Assembly (NCBI RefSeq): GCF_001039275.2
Contig: NZ_CP030117.1
Span: forward strand, 3,472,001-3,536,000
Direction: 5' to 3'
Source of the DNA: Brevibacillus brevis
Lineage (GTDB): Bacteria; Bacillota; Bacilli; Brevibacillales; Brevibacillaceae
DNA length: 64,000 nt
The notes under the pieces were generated by a model. The model was not told the origin of the DNA and made no database searches. It worked only from the letters and a program-made list of their open reading frames with translations. The translations under genes and the position numbers were made by a program. Below are positions 17,535 to 27,600 of the stretch, piece after piece; position 1 is the stretch's first letter; each line of letters opens with the position of its first letter.

Positions 17535-18503
17535 TTAATTGCCAACGAAAGAATGCTTTTGCTGATGCAACCACTGTACCCATTCCTGGTTGTATACAGT
17601 ATTGACATAGGGCATACCACCGTCTGGGCATAAAAAGACGACATTTGGCTTAACGACGAGCTGTTGATCTTTGAAGTAGTTTTCAATTGCCCAATAGGAA
17701 GTTCCAGAAGATCCTCCAGCAAAAATGCCATGCTCAGCGTATAGCTGATAGCAAGCCTTGACTGTGTCCTCCTCCGAAACATGAACGACCTCATCAATAA
17801 TCGCGCCCTTGAGTATGTCAGGCCGCATGCTCGATCCAATTCCCGGGATGTAACGTTTTTGTGGTTCTTGTCCGAAAATTACCGATCCTACCGTATCGAC
17901 AGCAATGATTTTTATGTCCGGAAAACGTTCCTTCAATCGCTGTGAGATTCCAGTAATCGTGCCGCCAGAGCTAACGCCGATAAAAGCGTAGTCCAATGTC
18001 TCAAAGCTGTCTGCAATCTCGGCTCCCAGTCCGAAGTAATGGGCTCTAGCGCTATCCGGATTTCCGTATTGATTGGTCCAAAACGAGTTATTCGTCTCAT
18101 TCAGCAGGCGATTGACCGTTTGGATGCGCGTTAGGAGAAATCCTCCTGTCTCGTCACGATCCGTTACTTTTACGACCTCATGGGAAATTACCCTGAGCAA
18201 GTTCTCATAGACGGGATTGATATTTGGATCAATGACGGGAATAAATTTAATTCCCAGTCGCTTGCACAATGTCGCCAAAGCGATAGCAAAATTTCCCGAA
18301 GAAGACTCGATTACGGTCGTTTCCTGCGTGATCTCTCCTCTTTTGATCGCCTCCTGTAATATGTAAAAGGCCGGCCTCACTTTTACACTCCCCATGAGGT
18401 TGTTGTATTCCAGTTTGCAAAACAGATTGATGTGCTCATGCTCAAGTTTGTTTAAAGGCGTATTGCCAATCATGTGACTTATGGCCATCATTTTTGTTAG
18501 CAT
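17535..18503 (-). CDS. SbnA-like N-(2-amino-2-carboxyethyl)-L-glutamate synthase
   Basis: A 322-residue PLP enzyme of the cysteine synthase fold. IGNTPLNKL opens the fold; the PLP lysine is K41 in GSVKVRPA (SbnA-type GS-x-K, not the usual SxKDR); SSSGNF and GVSSGGTITG bind the cofactor; FAGGSSGT lies near the C-terminus. SbnA joins O-phospho-L-serine and glutamate to make the precursor that SbnB converts to 2,3-diaminopropionate. GAGGG lies 6 nt before ATG 18503. Co-occurrence with SbnB and SbnI homologues makes this assignment much stronger than cysteine synthase. Confidence 0.92.
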   Translation of the reverse strand: MLTKMMAISHMIGNTPLNKLEHEHINLFCKLEYNNLMGSVKVRPAFYILQEAIKRGEITQETTVIESSSGNFAIALATLCKRLGIKFIPVIDPNINPVYENLLRVISHEVVKVTDRDETGGFLLTRIQTVNRLLNETNNSFWTNQYGNPDSARAHYFGLGAEIADSFETLDYAFIGVSSGGTITGISQRLKERFPDIKIIAVDTVGSVIFGQEPQKRYIPGIGSSMRPDILKGAIIDEVVHVSEEDTVKACYQLYAEHGIFAGGSSGTSYWAIENYFKDQQLVVKPNVVFLCPDGGMPYVNTVYNQEWVQWLHQQKHSFVGN

Positions 18504-18569
18504 GTTGAGCCCTCACTCCCGATTTTTCCGGTCTTCATTCGATCGACCGTATACATCTTGCCCCTTCGA

Positions 18570-18806
18570 TCAGGCAGATTTTGTATCCATTTTTTGCTGG
18601 ATGTAACCTGCCAACGTTTTCATATCTTGAAAGTTTTCCAAATGGAGCATGTCATCATCGAATTCAATGCCAAACTCTTTTTCCACCTTTACGACCGACT
18701 TGATAAAGGTCAATGAATCAATGTACTCCGTAAGTTCTCCGCTTTCGTTCACATATTCAGAAAACAACCGGAGGAGTGTCTCGTATACTTCGTTTTCCCT
18801 TTCCAT
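18570..18806 (-). CDS. discrete acyl carrier protein
   Basis: A 78-residue acidic four-helix carrier protein. The phosphopantetheine serine is in EYIDSLTFIKSV, the DSL motif that starts helix 2. I chose ATG 18806 because GGAGGGAC lies 6 nt upstream; a longer frame would begin inside the previous gene. Discrete ACPs in trans-AT clusters usually receive a malonyl or amino-acyl unit for modification or for transfer to an assembly-line domain. Its neighbours are a free BtrH-like protein and the SbnA homologue. In the butirosin pathway BtrH takes a chain from a discrete ACP, so the pair may work together (inference). Confidence 0.85.
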   Translation of the reverse strand: MERENEVYETLLRLFSEYVNESGELTEYIDSLTFIKSVVKVEKEFGIEFDDDMLHLENFQDMKTLAGYIQQKMDTKSA

Positions 18807-18831
18807 AGGAGTCCCTCCAAGTAGTAGATGC

Positions 18832-19875
18832 TTACACAACAACGCCAACCCGTTCCAGTACTTCTCTTGTTTTTGTGACCGCCTCAAATTCCTGCGTTTT
18901 AATGATGCTGATTTTTTGCAGAACGCGATGAACCATGTCACTGCGATTACTGTCAAAAGCCTTCAAAATCATATTGGTCGTAATTTTCCATTGATGTCCG
19001 ATACTGCGATACTGCTCGGCAAGTTCACCAAAGTTTTCATACTTTTCACTGATCGCCTGCAAGACATTGGCATACATCGCTCTTGTTTGTGCCATGCTGA
19101 TCAAGCTGTGGTTAAGGATATCGAGATGATCATCTGTGATCTCTACTCCGCTAGCGAGAAAAGCCTCTACGTCTTTGAGAAAAGGATCAAGGGATTTTAG
19201 CCCAACCTCGACGTTGACATCGTCGGGTAGATCCAACTCCCGCTTGATTTGACTTGTGTCGCAACGCCCCTCTAGTACGCTGAGATTGCTCGTGACGGCT
19301 TCAAGCAACTGATCTGGCGTCGGATGCAGGGAATCCGAGAGTACCAATTCAAATGATCGATTGTGGAGTGGATACCATTCGCCTGTGCCCGCATCCCGAT
19401 AGGAAGAGTTGCTAGCCTGTAAAAATTGCTCGATGGGCAACAGACCTTTGTACCGGTAGTAATCATCGACGATCAGAAGCTGGTTATCTTCTCTACCTGT
19501 GACAATGATGCTATGCATTTCAGGCAGGTCCTGATAATAAGGGTTGTACGGGAGTTCTGCCATATTGCAGAGGACGATTATTGGTATCTCCCGTTCCAAA
19601 CGTTCTTGTATATTTGCCAAAAACAGGTCATCTTGCGGTTCAGCCCCTCCTTCTACGCGGATATTGTGAATCCACCTGAGCTCAGCGACTGTTCTCATGT
19701 ATTGACCGTTTATATCTCCATAAGGAGAATCTTGCGTTTTCAGATAGATGGCACCGCACTGCTTCCAAGCTGTTTCTAAGGCGGAAAAGTTCCGGTATTT
19801 CAGAACCGTGTAGATAGAAGCGCCGATGCAATCCAGGTTCGGATGCTTGCTCGGTTGAATCTCGGTGAGTGACAT
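18832..19875 (-). CDS. BtrH N-terminal domain-like acyltransferase/cysteine hydrolase
   Basis: A 347-residue protein. The first 170 residues look like the BtrH_N domain, with a papain-like triad of cysteine in LDCIGASIYTVL, histidine in MHSIIVTG and aspartate in LIVDDYY. The C-terminal half is helical and unrecognised. BtrH moves an acyl chain from a carrier protein to an amine of an aminoglycoside, so related proteins can act as thioester-to-amide transferases. In this cluster it could load an amine onto the finished chain, or hydrolyse misloaded carriers. ATG 19875 has AGGAAGGAGA upstream; the GTG at 19881 would be too close to it. Confidence 0.65.
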   Translation of the reverse strand: MSLTEIQPSKHPNLDCIGASIYTVLKYRNFSALETAWKQCGAIYLKTQDSPYGDINGQYMRTVAELRWIHNIRVEGGAEPQDDLFLANIQERLEREIPIIVLCNMAELPYNPYYQDLPEMHSIIVTGREDNQLLIVDDYYRYKGLLPIEQFLQASNSSYRDAGTGEWYPLHNRSFELVLSDSLHPTPDQLLEAVTSNLSVLEGRCDTSQIKRELDLPDDVNVEVGLKSLDPFLKDVEAFLASGVEITDDHLDILNHSLISMAQTRAMYANVLQAISEKYENFGELAEQYRSIGHQWKITTNMILKAFDSNRSDMVHRVLQKISIIKTQEFEAVTKTREVLERVGVVV

Positions 19876-19918
19876 GAGCACTCTCCTTCCTGTCTATCGT
19901 AATGGTAATCACATGCGA

Positions 19919-22900
19919 CTATCGGATATCCGAGTCACATTCTCGCAAGGCGAATACTTGTTGTAGAAATTGACGAGTGAGGGACCTCAACTTATCGACA
20001 GCAGCTTCCATGTCAGATCGCTTCAACATTTTTTCTTTATATAAGCTAAGGGCATAGCGATTCACCACGTGATTGGATATCTGCAAAATCTCCTCCGCCA
20101 GTTCGCGTACAGACTGATCCCCCTGTGGAATATACCAGTCCAATAATGTTTCCACCCACAGTTCTTTCCCGCCTAATTGAACGTAAAGCTCATTTAAATT
20201 GGCTTCTTGAAAATAGATGTCTGGCTGCTCCGTAAGTGACAGCAACAGTGTAAGCTCACGGCCAACTTGCTGTTTACTCTCGACCGCTTTTAGTAATCGC
20301 AGCAACTCCTGCTCCGCGCTCTCACGCAAACTTGCTTCGTCATCTGTAACGCGATCGAGCACCATGATCAGCCTGGAATTCGGCTCTAGATTTGCATAAA
20401 TCTCCTCAAGCGTTTGGTACGTTGTGGAAAATTTATCGTACTGGATTCGCTGCGCTTGCCCGCGAGTCAAATGATTGTGATTGATGATCGTATAAACCTG
20501 CTTGTCATGGTCATAACCAGTGATGACGGTGAGATGATCGGTATGTTCCTTCTGGTATTGCGGCGTATAAAAGGTGTAGTACTCGTCAAACGCAACCATT
20601 ACGGGCTTGCCTTGATCCAATTGGAGAATGATCGACTCATGCAATTCATCCAGACGAGCGACAGGCACGAGTTTGACCCGATAGCCAAATTTGTAAAGCA
20701 TCTCCTCATCCGACAAATAACCCATAACCTCAGCATGTTCCCGATACGAATAGGGGTACCCCTCAGCATCAAGCTGATAGCTGCGTTTCAACCCGAGAAA
20801 AAGCTTAAAATACGGAATCAGATGGGCATCCTGCTCCTCCATTAATAAAGCGAGGCCGCGATCATAACAATTCCATTGACGCCAGGATAAATGACTGACA
20901 TCGGCATACGAGCTGCGTTTGATTTGCGCGCCGCCATGCCATGATTTTGCGTTTCGTTGTTGAACCGTTTGGACTGTAGTAGCAGCTGCCTCTGCTTTCG
21001 CAACCTGCTCAACTTCATACCCAGCCGCATCAAGATAGGCAGCAAAATCGGAAATCGTCAAATAGGTAAGCAGGTCTTCTACCTCTACTTCTCGGTTCAT
21101 CCGCTTGGAGATTTCGCTGATCATGCGAATCGCGATGATTGAGTCCCCACCCAGCTCGTAAAAATTGTCATGGACACCTACTTCTTCAAGCCCCAGAACA
21201 TATCCCCAAATGTGAGCCAGCTCTTGCTCCAAAACGGTGTACGTATCATGTTTTCTCCCACGTACCACCACGTTTGGCAGCTTCGCTTCTCCAGATTTTT
21301 GCGGTGCAACATGGTCTTTTTCTCTCCCGGCATCCTTGTCAAGAGAATGAAGAGAAGAGATGTCCAGCCAACAACGCTTCCGCTCAAACGGATAGACAGG
21401 AAGGTGCACGCGGCGCGGCTTTTTGAACGTGTACATGACACTCCAGCGTACATCTGCTCCACTCACATACAATTCGCCGAGCTCTTTTAGATCAGATAAC
21501 TCGTTGCTTTGAGCCAATAAAAGCTTTTGCAAAAGTTCATTGGCCGCCTTATTCAATGCTTGTTGTTCTGCCTCAGTCACGATCCCAGGCTCTCTGTCTG
21601 CTTTTTCCTGCGAGATAACCTTGTGCCAGCCAAAGAAAATATCTGGTTCAGAAAGTGTTGTCCAGTCGCTCACGCACAACCTGGAGATTTTTGCGGCAAA
21701 ATCGTCCATGTCCCTGCAAATAAGCAGCAAGCGGTAGCCATAGTGACTACGACCCGTATTTGCCGTAAAACTGAGACTTTCCAATGTCGGCAGTTCCTCC
21801 ACAGGCTTGCTGGTCCACTTCTGAAAACGGAGCAACAGGTTGAGCAAGCTCGCCTCGCTTTTAGCGGATAAAGCGATAGCCTGAACACCTTCGTCTTGCT
21901 TGGGAGACTGTATGAATGGCGCTTCCTCTACTACGAGGTGCACATTGGTTCCACTCATCCCAAACGAACTGACACCAGCCCGTCGCACGCTTTGCTCTGG
22001 TTCCCACTCGGTCAATGTGTCGTGGATGTAAATGGGAGATTGTTCAAAAGGAATCATCCGATTCGCCCGCTGAAAGTGTAAATGCGGAGGGATCTGCTTT
22101 TGTTTCAGAGACAGAATCACCTTGAAAAGACCAGCCATCCCCGCTACGTGGTCGGTGTGACCGATGTTCGTTTTTACGGAGCCGATCCCGCAAAATTGGC
22201 GGCGGTTTGTGTATCGGCGAAACGCTCTCTCCAGTCCGTCCATCTCCATCGGATCGCCCAGCTTGGTGCCTATGCTGTGCACCTCGATATAGGAAAGGGT
22301 CTCGGGGTCAATTTGCGCGTCTTTCCATGCCTGCTGAATCACCTCGGCTTGTGCCAATGAATTAGGTGCGGTAAGCCCGAAAGAATGTCCGTCTTGATTG
22401 GCGGCACTTCCCTTGATCACGGCATAAATCGAATCCCCATCCGCCAGTGCCTTTGTCAACGGCTTCAGGAAAACGGCGCCAACGCCTTCACCAACACCCG
22501 TACCGTCTGAATCATTGTCAAAAGGTCTGGTACGACCAGATTGCGATAAAATTCCCAAATCATTGCTCCCATCTTGTAAAGACAGCAAGATGAGCTTGAC
22601 ACCCCCGGCCAGCGCCATCTCACATTCTCCTCGACGAATCGCTTGGCATGCCAGATGAACAGCCATCAGCGACGAGGAGCAGGAAGTATCCACAAGCATG
22701 CTCGGACCTTTGAGATCCAACAGGTAGGAGACACGAGAAGCGATCACCGATTTCATATTGCCAATGATCGAGGTTGACATTGCCTCTGGTTCCAGCTCTC
22801 GAATCATTCGTCTATACTCTTCACCAAAATCACTGCTAAACCCCAGATATACACCTGTACGGCTGCCCACGAGCATTGTTCCACCATATCCGGCGTCCTC

Positions 22901-23287
22901 AATCGCCTCCCAGCATGTCAGCAAAAATAAGCGCTGGTTTGGGTCCATTTGGCTGGCTTCCTTAGGAGAAAGACCGAAGAGCTGCGGATCGAATTTATCA
23001 ATTTCATTCAGGTAGGCAGCTTCTCGAAATTGAATTTGCTCCATCGTCAACCCTTTGGCGAGTAACAATGGAATCAAATCGTTCTGGCGCTCTTTAGGTA
23101 GCTCTCTCACACAATCTTGACCAGCTTGCAACAGACGCCAAAAGTCTGCCGGGTTTTCTGCGCTTCCGAATCGGCAAGCAGCACCAATCACTGCAATATC
23201 GTGGTGATTGGGTTTGCTGCCTGTTGAATGAGCATCCGTCTGCTGTTTATTCAGTTTGACTCGGTTCAGTCCTAATGGCTTGCTCAC
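19919..23287 (-). CDS. trans-AT polyketide synthase: KS-ACP-BtrH-like domain
   Basis: 1122 residues. A ketosynthase (about 28-455) has the active cysteine in DTSCSSSL and histidine in NIGHTDH. The usual EAHGTGT is EVHSIGT, keeping the histidine but not the neighbouring glycine. A KS-AT linker follows without an AT domain, so the module depends on the free acyltransferase. The ACP serine is in ELGGDSIIAI (about residue 735). The last 370 residues hold a BtrH-like domain with cysteine in WRQWNCYDRG and histidine in TDHLTVITGYD, then a helical tail. There is no KR, DH or thioesterase. The terminal position suggests last extension and/or chain transfer to an amine. GTG start with AGGAGG 9 nt before it. 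Confidence 0.82.
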   Translation of the reverse strand: MSKPLGLNRVKLNKQQTDAHSTGSKPNHHDIAVIGAACRFGSAENPADFWRLLQAGQDCVRELPKERQNDLIPLLLAKGLTMEQIQFREAAYLNEIDKFDPQLFGLSPKEASQMDPNQRLFLLTCWEAIEDAGYGGTMLVGSRTGVYLGFSSDFGEEYRRMIRELEPEAMSTSIIGNMKSVIASRVSYLLDLKGPSMLVDTSCSSSLMAVHLACQAIRRGECEMALAGGVKLILLSLQDGSNDLGILSQSGRTRPFDNDSDGTGVGEGVGAVFLKPLTKALADGDSIYAVIKGSAANQDGHSFGLTAPNSLAQAEVIQQAWKDAQIDPETLSYIEVHSIGTKLGDPMEMDGLERAFRRYTNRRQFCGIGSVKTNIGHTDHVAGMAGLFKVILSLKQKQIPPHLHFQRANRMIPFEQSPIYIHDTLTEWEPEQSVRRAGVSSFGMSGTNVHLVVEEAPFIQSPKQDEGVQAIALSAKSEASLLNLLLRFQKWTSKPVEELPTLESLSFTANTGRSHYGYRLLLICRDMDDFAAKISRLCVSDWTTLSEPDIFFGWHKVISQEKADREPGIVTEAEQQALNKAANELLQKLLLAQSNELSDLKELGELYVSGADVRWSVMYTFKKPRRVHLPVYPFERKRCWLDISSLHSLDKDAGREKDHVAPQKSGEAKLPNVVVRGRKHDTYTVLEQELAHIWGYVLGLEEVGVHDNFYELGGDSIIAIRMISEISKRMNREVEVEDLLTYLTISDFAAYLDAAGYEVEQVAKAEAAATTVQTVQQRNAKSWHGGAQIKRSSYADVSHLSWRQWNCYDRGLALLMEEQDAHLIPYFKLFLGLKRSYQLDAEGYPYSYREHAEVMGYLSDEEMLYKFGYRVKLVPVARLDELHESIILQLDQGKPVMVAFDEYYTFYTPQYQKEHTDHLTVITGYDHDKQVYTIINHNHLTRGQAQRIQYDKFSTTYQTLEEIYANLEPNSRLIMVLDRVTDDEASLRESAEQELLRLLKAVESKQQVGRELTLLLSLTEQPDIYFQEANLNELYVQLGGKELWVETLLDWYIPQGDQSVRELAEEILQISNHVVNRYALSLYKEKMLKRSDMEAAVDKLRSLTRQFLQQVFALRECDSDIR

Positions 23288-23328
23288 TGCATTCTTCCTC
23301 CTTGAGTCCTCTGCTCACCTGGTTCGGC

Positions 23329-24597
23329 TTAACTTGCTTGCCATTCCTTGCCGATCTCAGGGAATCGCTGTTGCAAGTCTGGTTTGCTAGTCAGCTGTTC
23401 AAAGCGCATGACTTGTTCCGTGTCAGGAGCTTTTTTTGTTTGCAAGATCAAACGAAGCAGAGAAACAGCTTCGCGTATATCCCCATAGCCCCCCTCTTTT
23501 TCTCCTTGTTCCAGCTGTTGCCTTAGTTGTTGAAGAGCTTGATAAGGAGCGATCACCCCTTGCTGGTACGCCTCTTCATCGAGACCGCGGTTTTTCGTGC
23601 AAACAGCAATCGTCATGCAAGAATCGACGAATTGGGCAATTGTTGCTTGATTACGCGCTTTGGCATCCTGAAGCTCTTGCTGATAACGATTGATCTCCCC
23701 CTGCTTGTCAAAGGCATAGGCGCGAAGGGGATATCTTTTGGCCAAATTTGTCAGCACATTTTTGGGACCAACCTCAATTACGGTATTCGCTCCCTGTTTT
23801 ACCAAGTAATCCATCGTGGATTGCCAGCGAACAGGGCTTGTTGTCTGGGCTGTGAGCAAATCGACAAGTTGATCAGCATGGACATATGGTTGTGCTGTCA
23901 CATTGGAAATCACAGGCCATTTGGGATCGCAATACGTGTATCGCTTCAATTCCTCATTTAATTGTTCCGCGGCTTGCACCATGAGAGGCGAATGGAAAGG
24001 CGCACTCACCTTGAGGCTGACAACGGAAGTCGAGCCATGCTGCTTGCACGCTTCTTCTGCTAGCCGCACCGCATGTGCATGTCCGGAAATGACAATCTGA
24101 TCAGCGGAATTATGGTTGGCGACCACGACGATCGCATCGTCACGAGAATGTTCCCGACAAATCTCCTCGACAAGTTGAGCATTCAACCCGAAGATTGCTG
24201 ACATGGCACCGACACCCTGCGGCGTGGCCGCCTGCATGAACTGACCTCGCCGATAGACAAGGCGGACAGCATCTGCAAACTGGATAGCACCGGCGCAAGT
24301 CAGGGCCGTAAACTCACCCAGACTGTGACCCGCCACCCACTTCGGTTCGATGTTCATTTCCTGTGAATAAACGCGGAAGGCTGCGACACTTGCCGTCAGG
24401 ATTGCAGGCTGTGCGTGCTCTGTTTTGGTCAATTCTTGTACATCCCCTGCAAAACAAAGTGTTTGCAGGTTAAATCCAAGCGCATCACTTGCTTCTTCAA
24501 AGGTGCGAGCGGCAATGGGATGGGCCTCACATAATGCTTGGCCCATTCCAACATATTGCGAACCTTGTCCCGGGAATAAGAGTGCGATTTTGTCCAT
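23329..24597 (-). CDS. free-standing malonyl-CoA acyltransferase (trans-AT)
   Basis: 422 residues. Residues 1-290 are a FabD-like acyltransferase with PGQGSQY, the nucleophile S92 in GHSLGEF and the histidine in SAPFHSPLM. The extra 120 residues form a helical tail that FabD lacks. Both PKS modules of the cluster lack an AT domain, so this protein must load them. Specificity for malonyl is the family norm; the SAPFHS (not GAFHS) sequence is a small change close to the histidine. AAGGGTGATC precedes the ATG. It lies between the two PKS genes with 16- and 41-bp gaps. Confidence 0.9.
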   Translation of the reverse strand: MDKIALLFPGQGSQYVGMGQALCEAHPIAARTFEEASDALGFNLQTLCFAGDVQELTKTEHAQPAILTASVAAFRVYSQEMNIEPKWVAGHSLGEFTALTCAGAIQFADAVRLVYRRGQFMQAATPQGVGAMSAIFGLNAQLVEEICREHSRDDAIVVVANHNSADQIVISGHAHAVRLAEEACKQHGSTSVVSLKVSAPFHSPLMVQAAEQLNEELKRYTYCDPKWPVISNVTAQPYVHADQLVDLLTAQTTSPVRWQSTMDYLVKQGANTVIEVGPKNVLTNLAKRYPLRAYAFDKQGEINRYQQELQDAKARNQATIAQFVDSCMTIAVCTKNRGLDEEAYQQGVIAPYQALQQLRQQLEQGEKEGGYGDIREAVSLLRLILQTKKAPDTEQVMRFEQLTSKPDLQQRFPEIGKEWQAS

Positions 24598-24613
24598 TTT
24601 TGATCACCCTTCT

Positions 24614-27600
24614 CTACGTCATGTATTCATTCACTAGCATCCTGAGCAATTGCTGGTAATCCAGCGTCATCTCCGTGACTTTTTCTGCCCGGAGGCAATC
24701 AGGGTCAAATGCACACACGATATCAATCACGTCTTTTCCTTCCTTGATCCAGAAGGTAAGCTCATGTTCATGGTATATGAACGATACATCTGTAAACTCA
24801 TTGACACTGCCGAAGAATGGAATAATCGTTCCGCCGTTGCGATCCGTCCGTAATTTTTTTAGCCACAATGTGGCCTCTCCCGTCATGTTTTCGATGAACT
24901 GTCGTTTCTGCTGCACCTGCTTGAATAGGTCGAAGAAGGTGTTGACCTCTGACATGTTCACCCGGAATGGATAGGCCTTCGTCTGCAGCTCCTTGTCGAC
25001 AGCCACTTCCATATAAAGATCCTGCTGTCCTGTCAATTCCGACATGAGGTACAGGTACATCGAAAGCAGAACGTCTCTAACCGCCACAGCCTCCATTTGA
25101 CTGACCTGCTGCACATTTTCAAACAGATCATCAGTAAGTGAGAATTGGACCCAGTTTGCGTCCGCATTCCCTTCTCCACTAGCCCCATACTGAGGCGGCA
25201 ACTCGATCAGCGAGACACGATCCAGCTCCTTCAACCAATAAGCGGTCGTATCGATTTCCTCTTGTTCATCTGTTACATCTAAAGCGGTGTTCTTCAAAAA
25301 GTTGGTTAGACCAGACAGCGTAGGATGGGCGAACAAATCGGCAATACGAACCCGTCCAGGGTAAAGCTGTTCAAGCTTGGCATGAACTTGCACCAGTAAA
25401 AGCGAATTACCGCCTATGTGGAAGAAGTTATCCTGCATACCGACCGTTTCACGTTTAAGCATTTCCCGCCAAATGCCCGCCACCTGTTCTTCCAGTCTGG
25501 TAGCCGGGGCTTGATATTCAGTGTGCTTGTCTTGGAGAGCATCAGGCTCTGGCAATGATTTGCGATCCAGTTTTCCATTTGGTGTCAGGGGCCACATACT
25601 CATATGCGTATAAAAATTCGGAATCATGTAATCAGGTAAACTTTTGCTCAGCATGGCTCGTAATTCATCACTGTCCAACGCTTGCTTTGCCATATAATAC
25701 GCAGACAGGTAAGGATTACTGGCGGTATCTCGCACACTGACCACCGCTTCCGTAATATCCGGATGCTGAGAAAGGGCACTTTCAATCTCACCCAATTCGA
25801 TTCGATAACCGCGTACTTTGCACTGAAAATCGGATCGTCCCACATATTCAATCCGCCCATCCGGCAGCCATCTCGCGAGATCACCTGTTTTGTACATACG
25901 TTGACCAGGTTTAAACGGATTAGGGATATAGCGCTCAGCCGTCAGTGTTGGCTGACCGAAGTAGCCTCTCGTTACCGCATCCCCTGCAATGTAAAGATCG
26001 CCAGTGATCTTCATCGGCTGCACTTGTAGATGCTCATCGAGGATATAGACTTGTGTGTTGGGCAACGGCGCGCCAATCGTTACTTCCTCCGCGTCGGTCA
26101 AGTCCTGCACCGTAGACCAGATCGTTGTTTCAGTCGGTCCGTACAGATTGTAAAGTCTCGCCTTGGTCTGTGTGCGAATCCGTTGGAACAAAGACGATGA
26201 AAGGGCTTCTCCTCCAAGCAGGATCGCTTTCAGGCAGTCAAGGGCGTGCAAGTTGCTCTTCTCTTCCAGCATGAGCTGTAGACGGGATGGAGTCAGTTGA
26301 AGGAACGTGATTTCTTCCTGCAAAATCAACTCCTTGAGCACCTGCGGGTCTGCTTGCTGCTGTTCGGTTGCAATGACCACGGTCATCCCTTTCGTCAGCG
26401 GTACAATCGTTTCAAGCAGAAAAATATCAAACGAAATCGTCGTCACAGCCAGCATTTTATCTGCGCTGGCAAAATCGATGTGTTCCCCGATCCCTGAGCA
26501 GAAGCTCATCAAATTGCCGTGCTCAACCATAACGCCTTTAGGCTTGCCTGTAGAACCCGATGTGTAAATAACATAGGCGAGATCGCCAGGTGCAGCCTGT
26601 GGCGGAAGATTGGAGTCGTCTTCCATCTCCATCCGGGGATCGTTTACGTCTACTCGGACAACACTTCCCCACTGCTTTTCTGCCAGAGAATCGTGGGTTA
26701 AGACGAGGCGAGTCATGCTGTTTTCCAAAACGTAAGAGATACGTTCTTCTGGATAGTGCGGATCAATCGGGACAAACGCAGCTCCAGCTTTCAAGATCGC
26801 CAAGAGTCCAACCATCATTTCCACAGAGCGATTCGTCAAAAGGCCAACGCATGTATCCGCAGTGACGCCGTGTTGCTTGATCAAACGGGCTACTTGGTTT
26901 GCTCGCTGATTTAATTCCGCATAAGTAACTTTCTCATCTCCGCATGATACAGCTAACGCGTTCGGTTGAGTTTCCGCTACTTCTTCAAAGAGCTGGACGA
27001 CTGTTTTTTCACGAGAGTATTCCAAACTCGTGTCATTCCATTGCTCCATCAGCAGCAAGCGTTCTTGTGCTGCCAGCATGGACATTTTGCCGATTAACTG
27101 TTGCGGATCTTCCACCATCTCCTCCAGAATCTTCTGGAAGTGTGTGGACATCGACGCGATCGTTTCTTTGCTGAACAGCTTGTTGCTGTATTCGATATCG
27201 ACAATCAGGCGCTGTTCTCGCTCAATGATGTCAAAGGTCAGATCAAACTGGGCAGAGCGCTGTTCAAATGGATATGGAGAGAGCGTTAGCCCATTCGCAC
27301 TCATGCTTCCCTTCGCGTCACCGGTATTTTGCAAAATGAACATCACATCAAACAGTGGGTTACGCGCCGTATCTTTTGGCAGCGTCAGGCGATCCACCAG
27401 CATTTCGAATGGATAATCGGCATGAGAGAGCGCCGCCAGTGCCCGTTCCTTTACTTCCTGAAGGAAATCGGCCACGGTTCGATCGCTTCGCGGGAAGTTT
27501 CTCATCGCCAATGTGTTCAGAAAGACACCCACGATGTTTTCCAGGTCTGCATGATGACGGCCAGCCACTGGCGATCCAATGATAATGTCTTCTTCGCCAG

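Noticed and set aside
15735..18503. Siderophore cluster of staphyloferrin B type
   Set aside because: The SbnA/SbnB/SbnI homologues are present but there is no IucA/IucC synthetase, citrate synthase or siderophore uptake gene. The genes only supply Dap.
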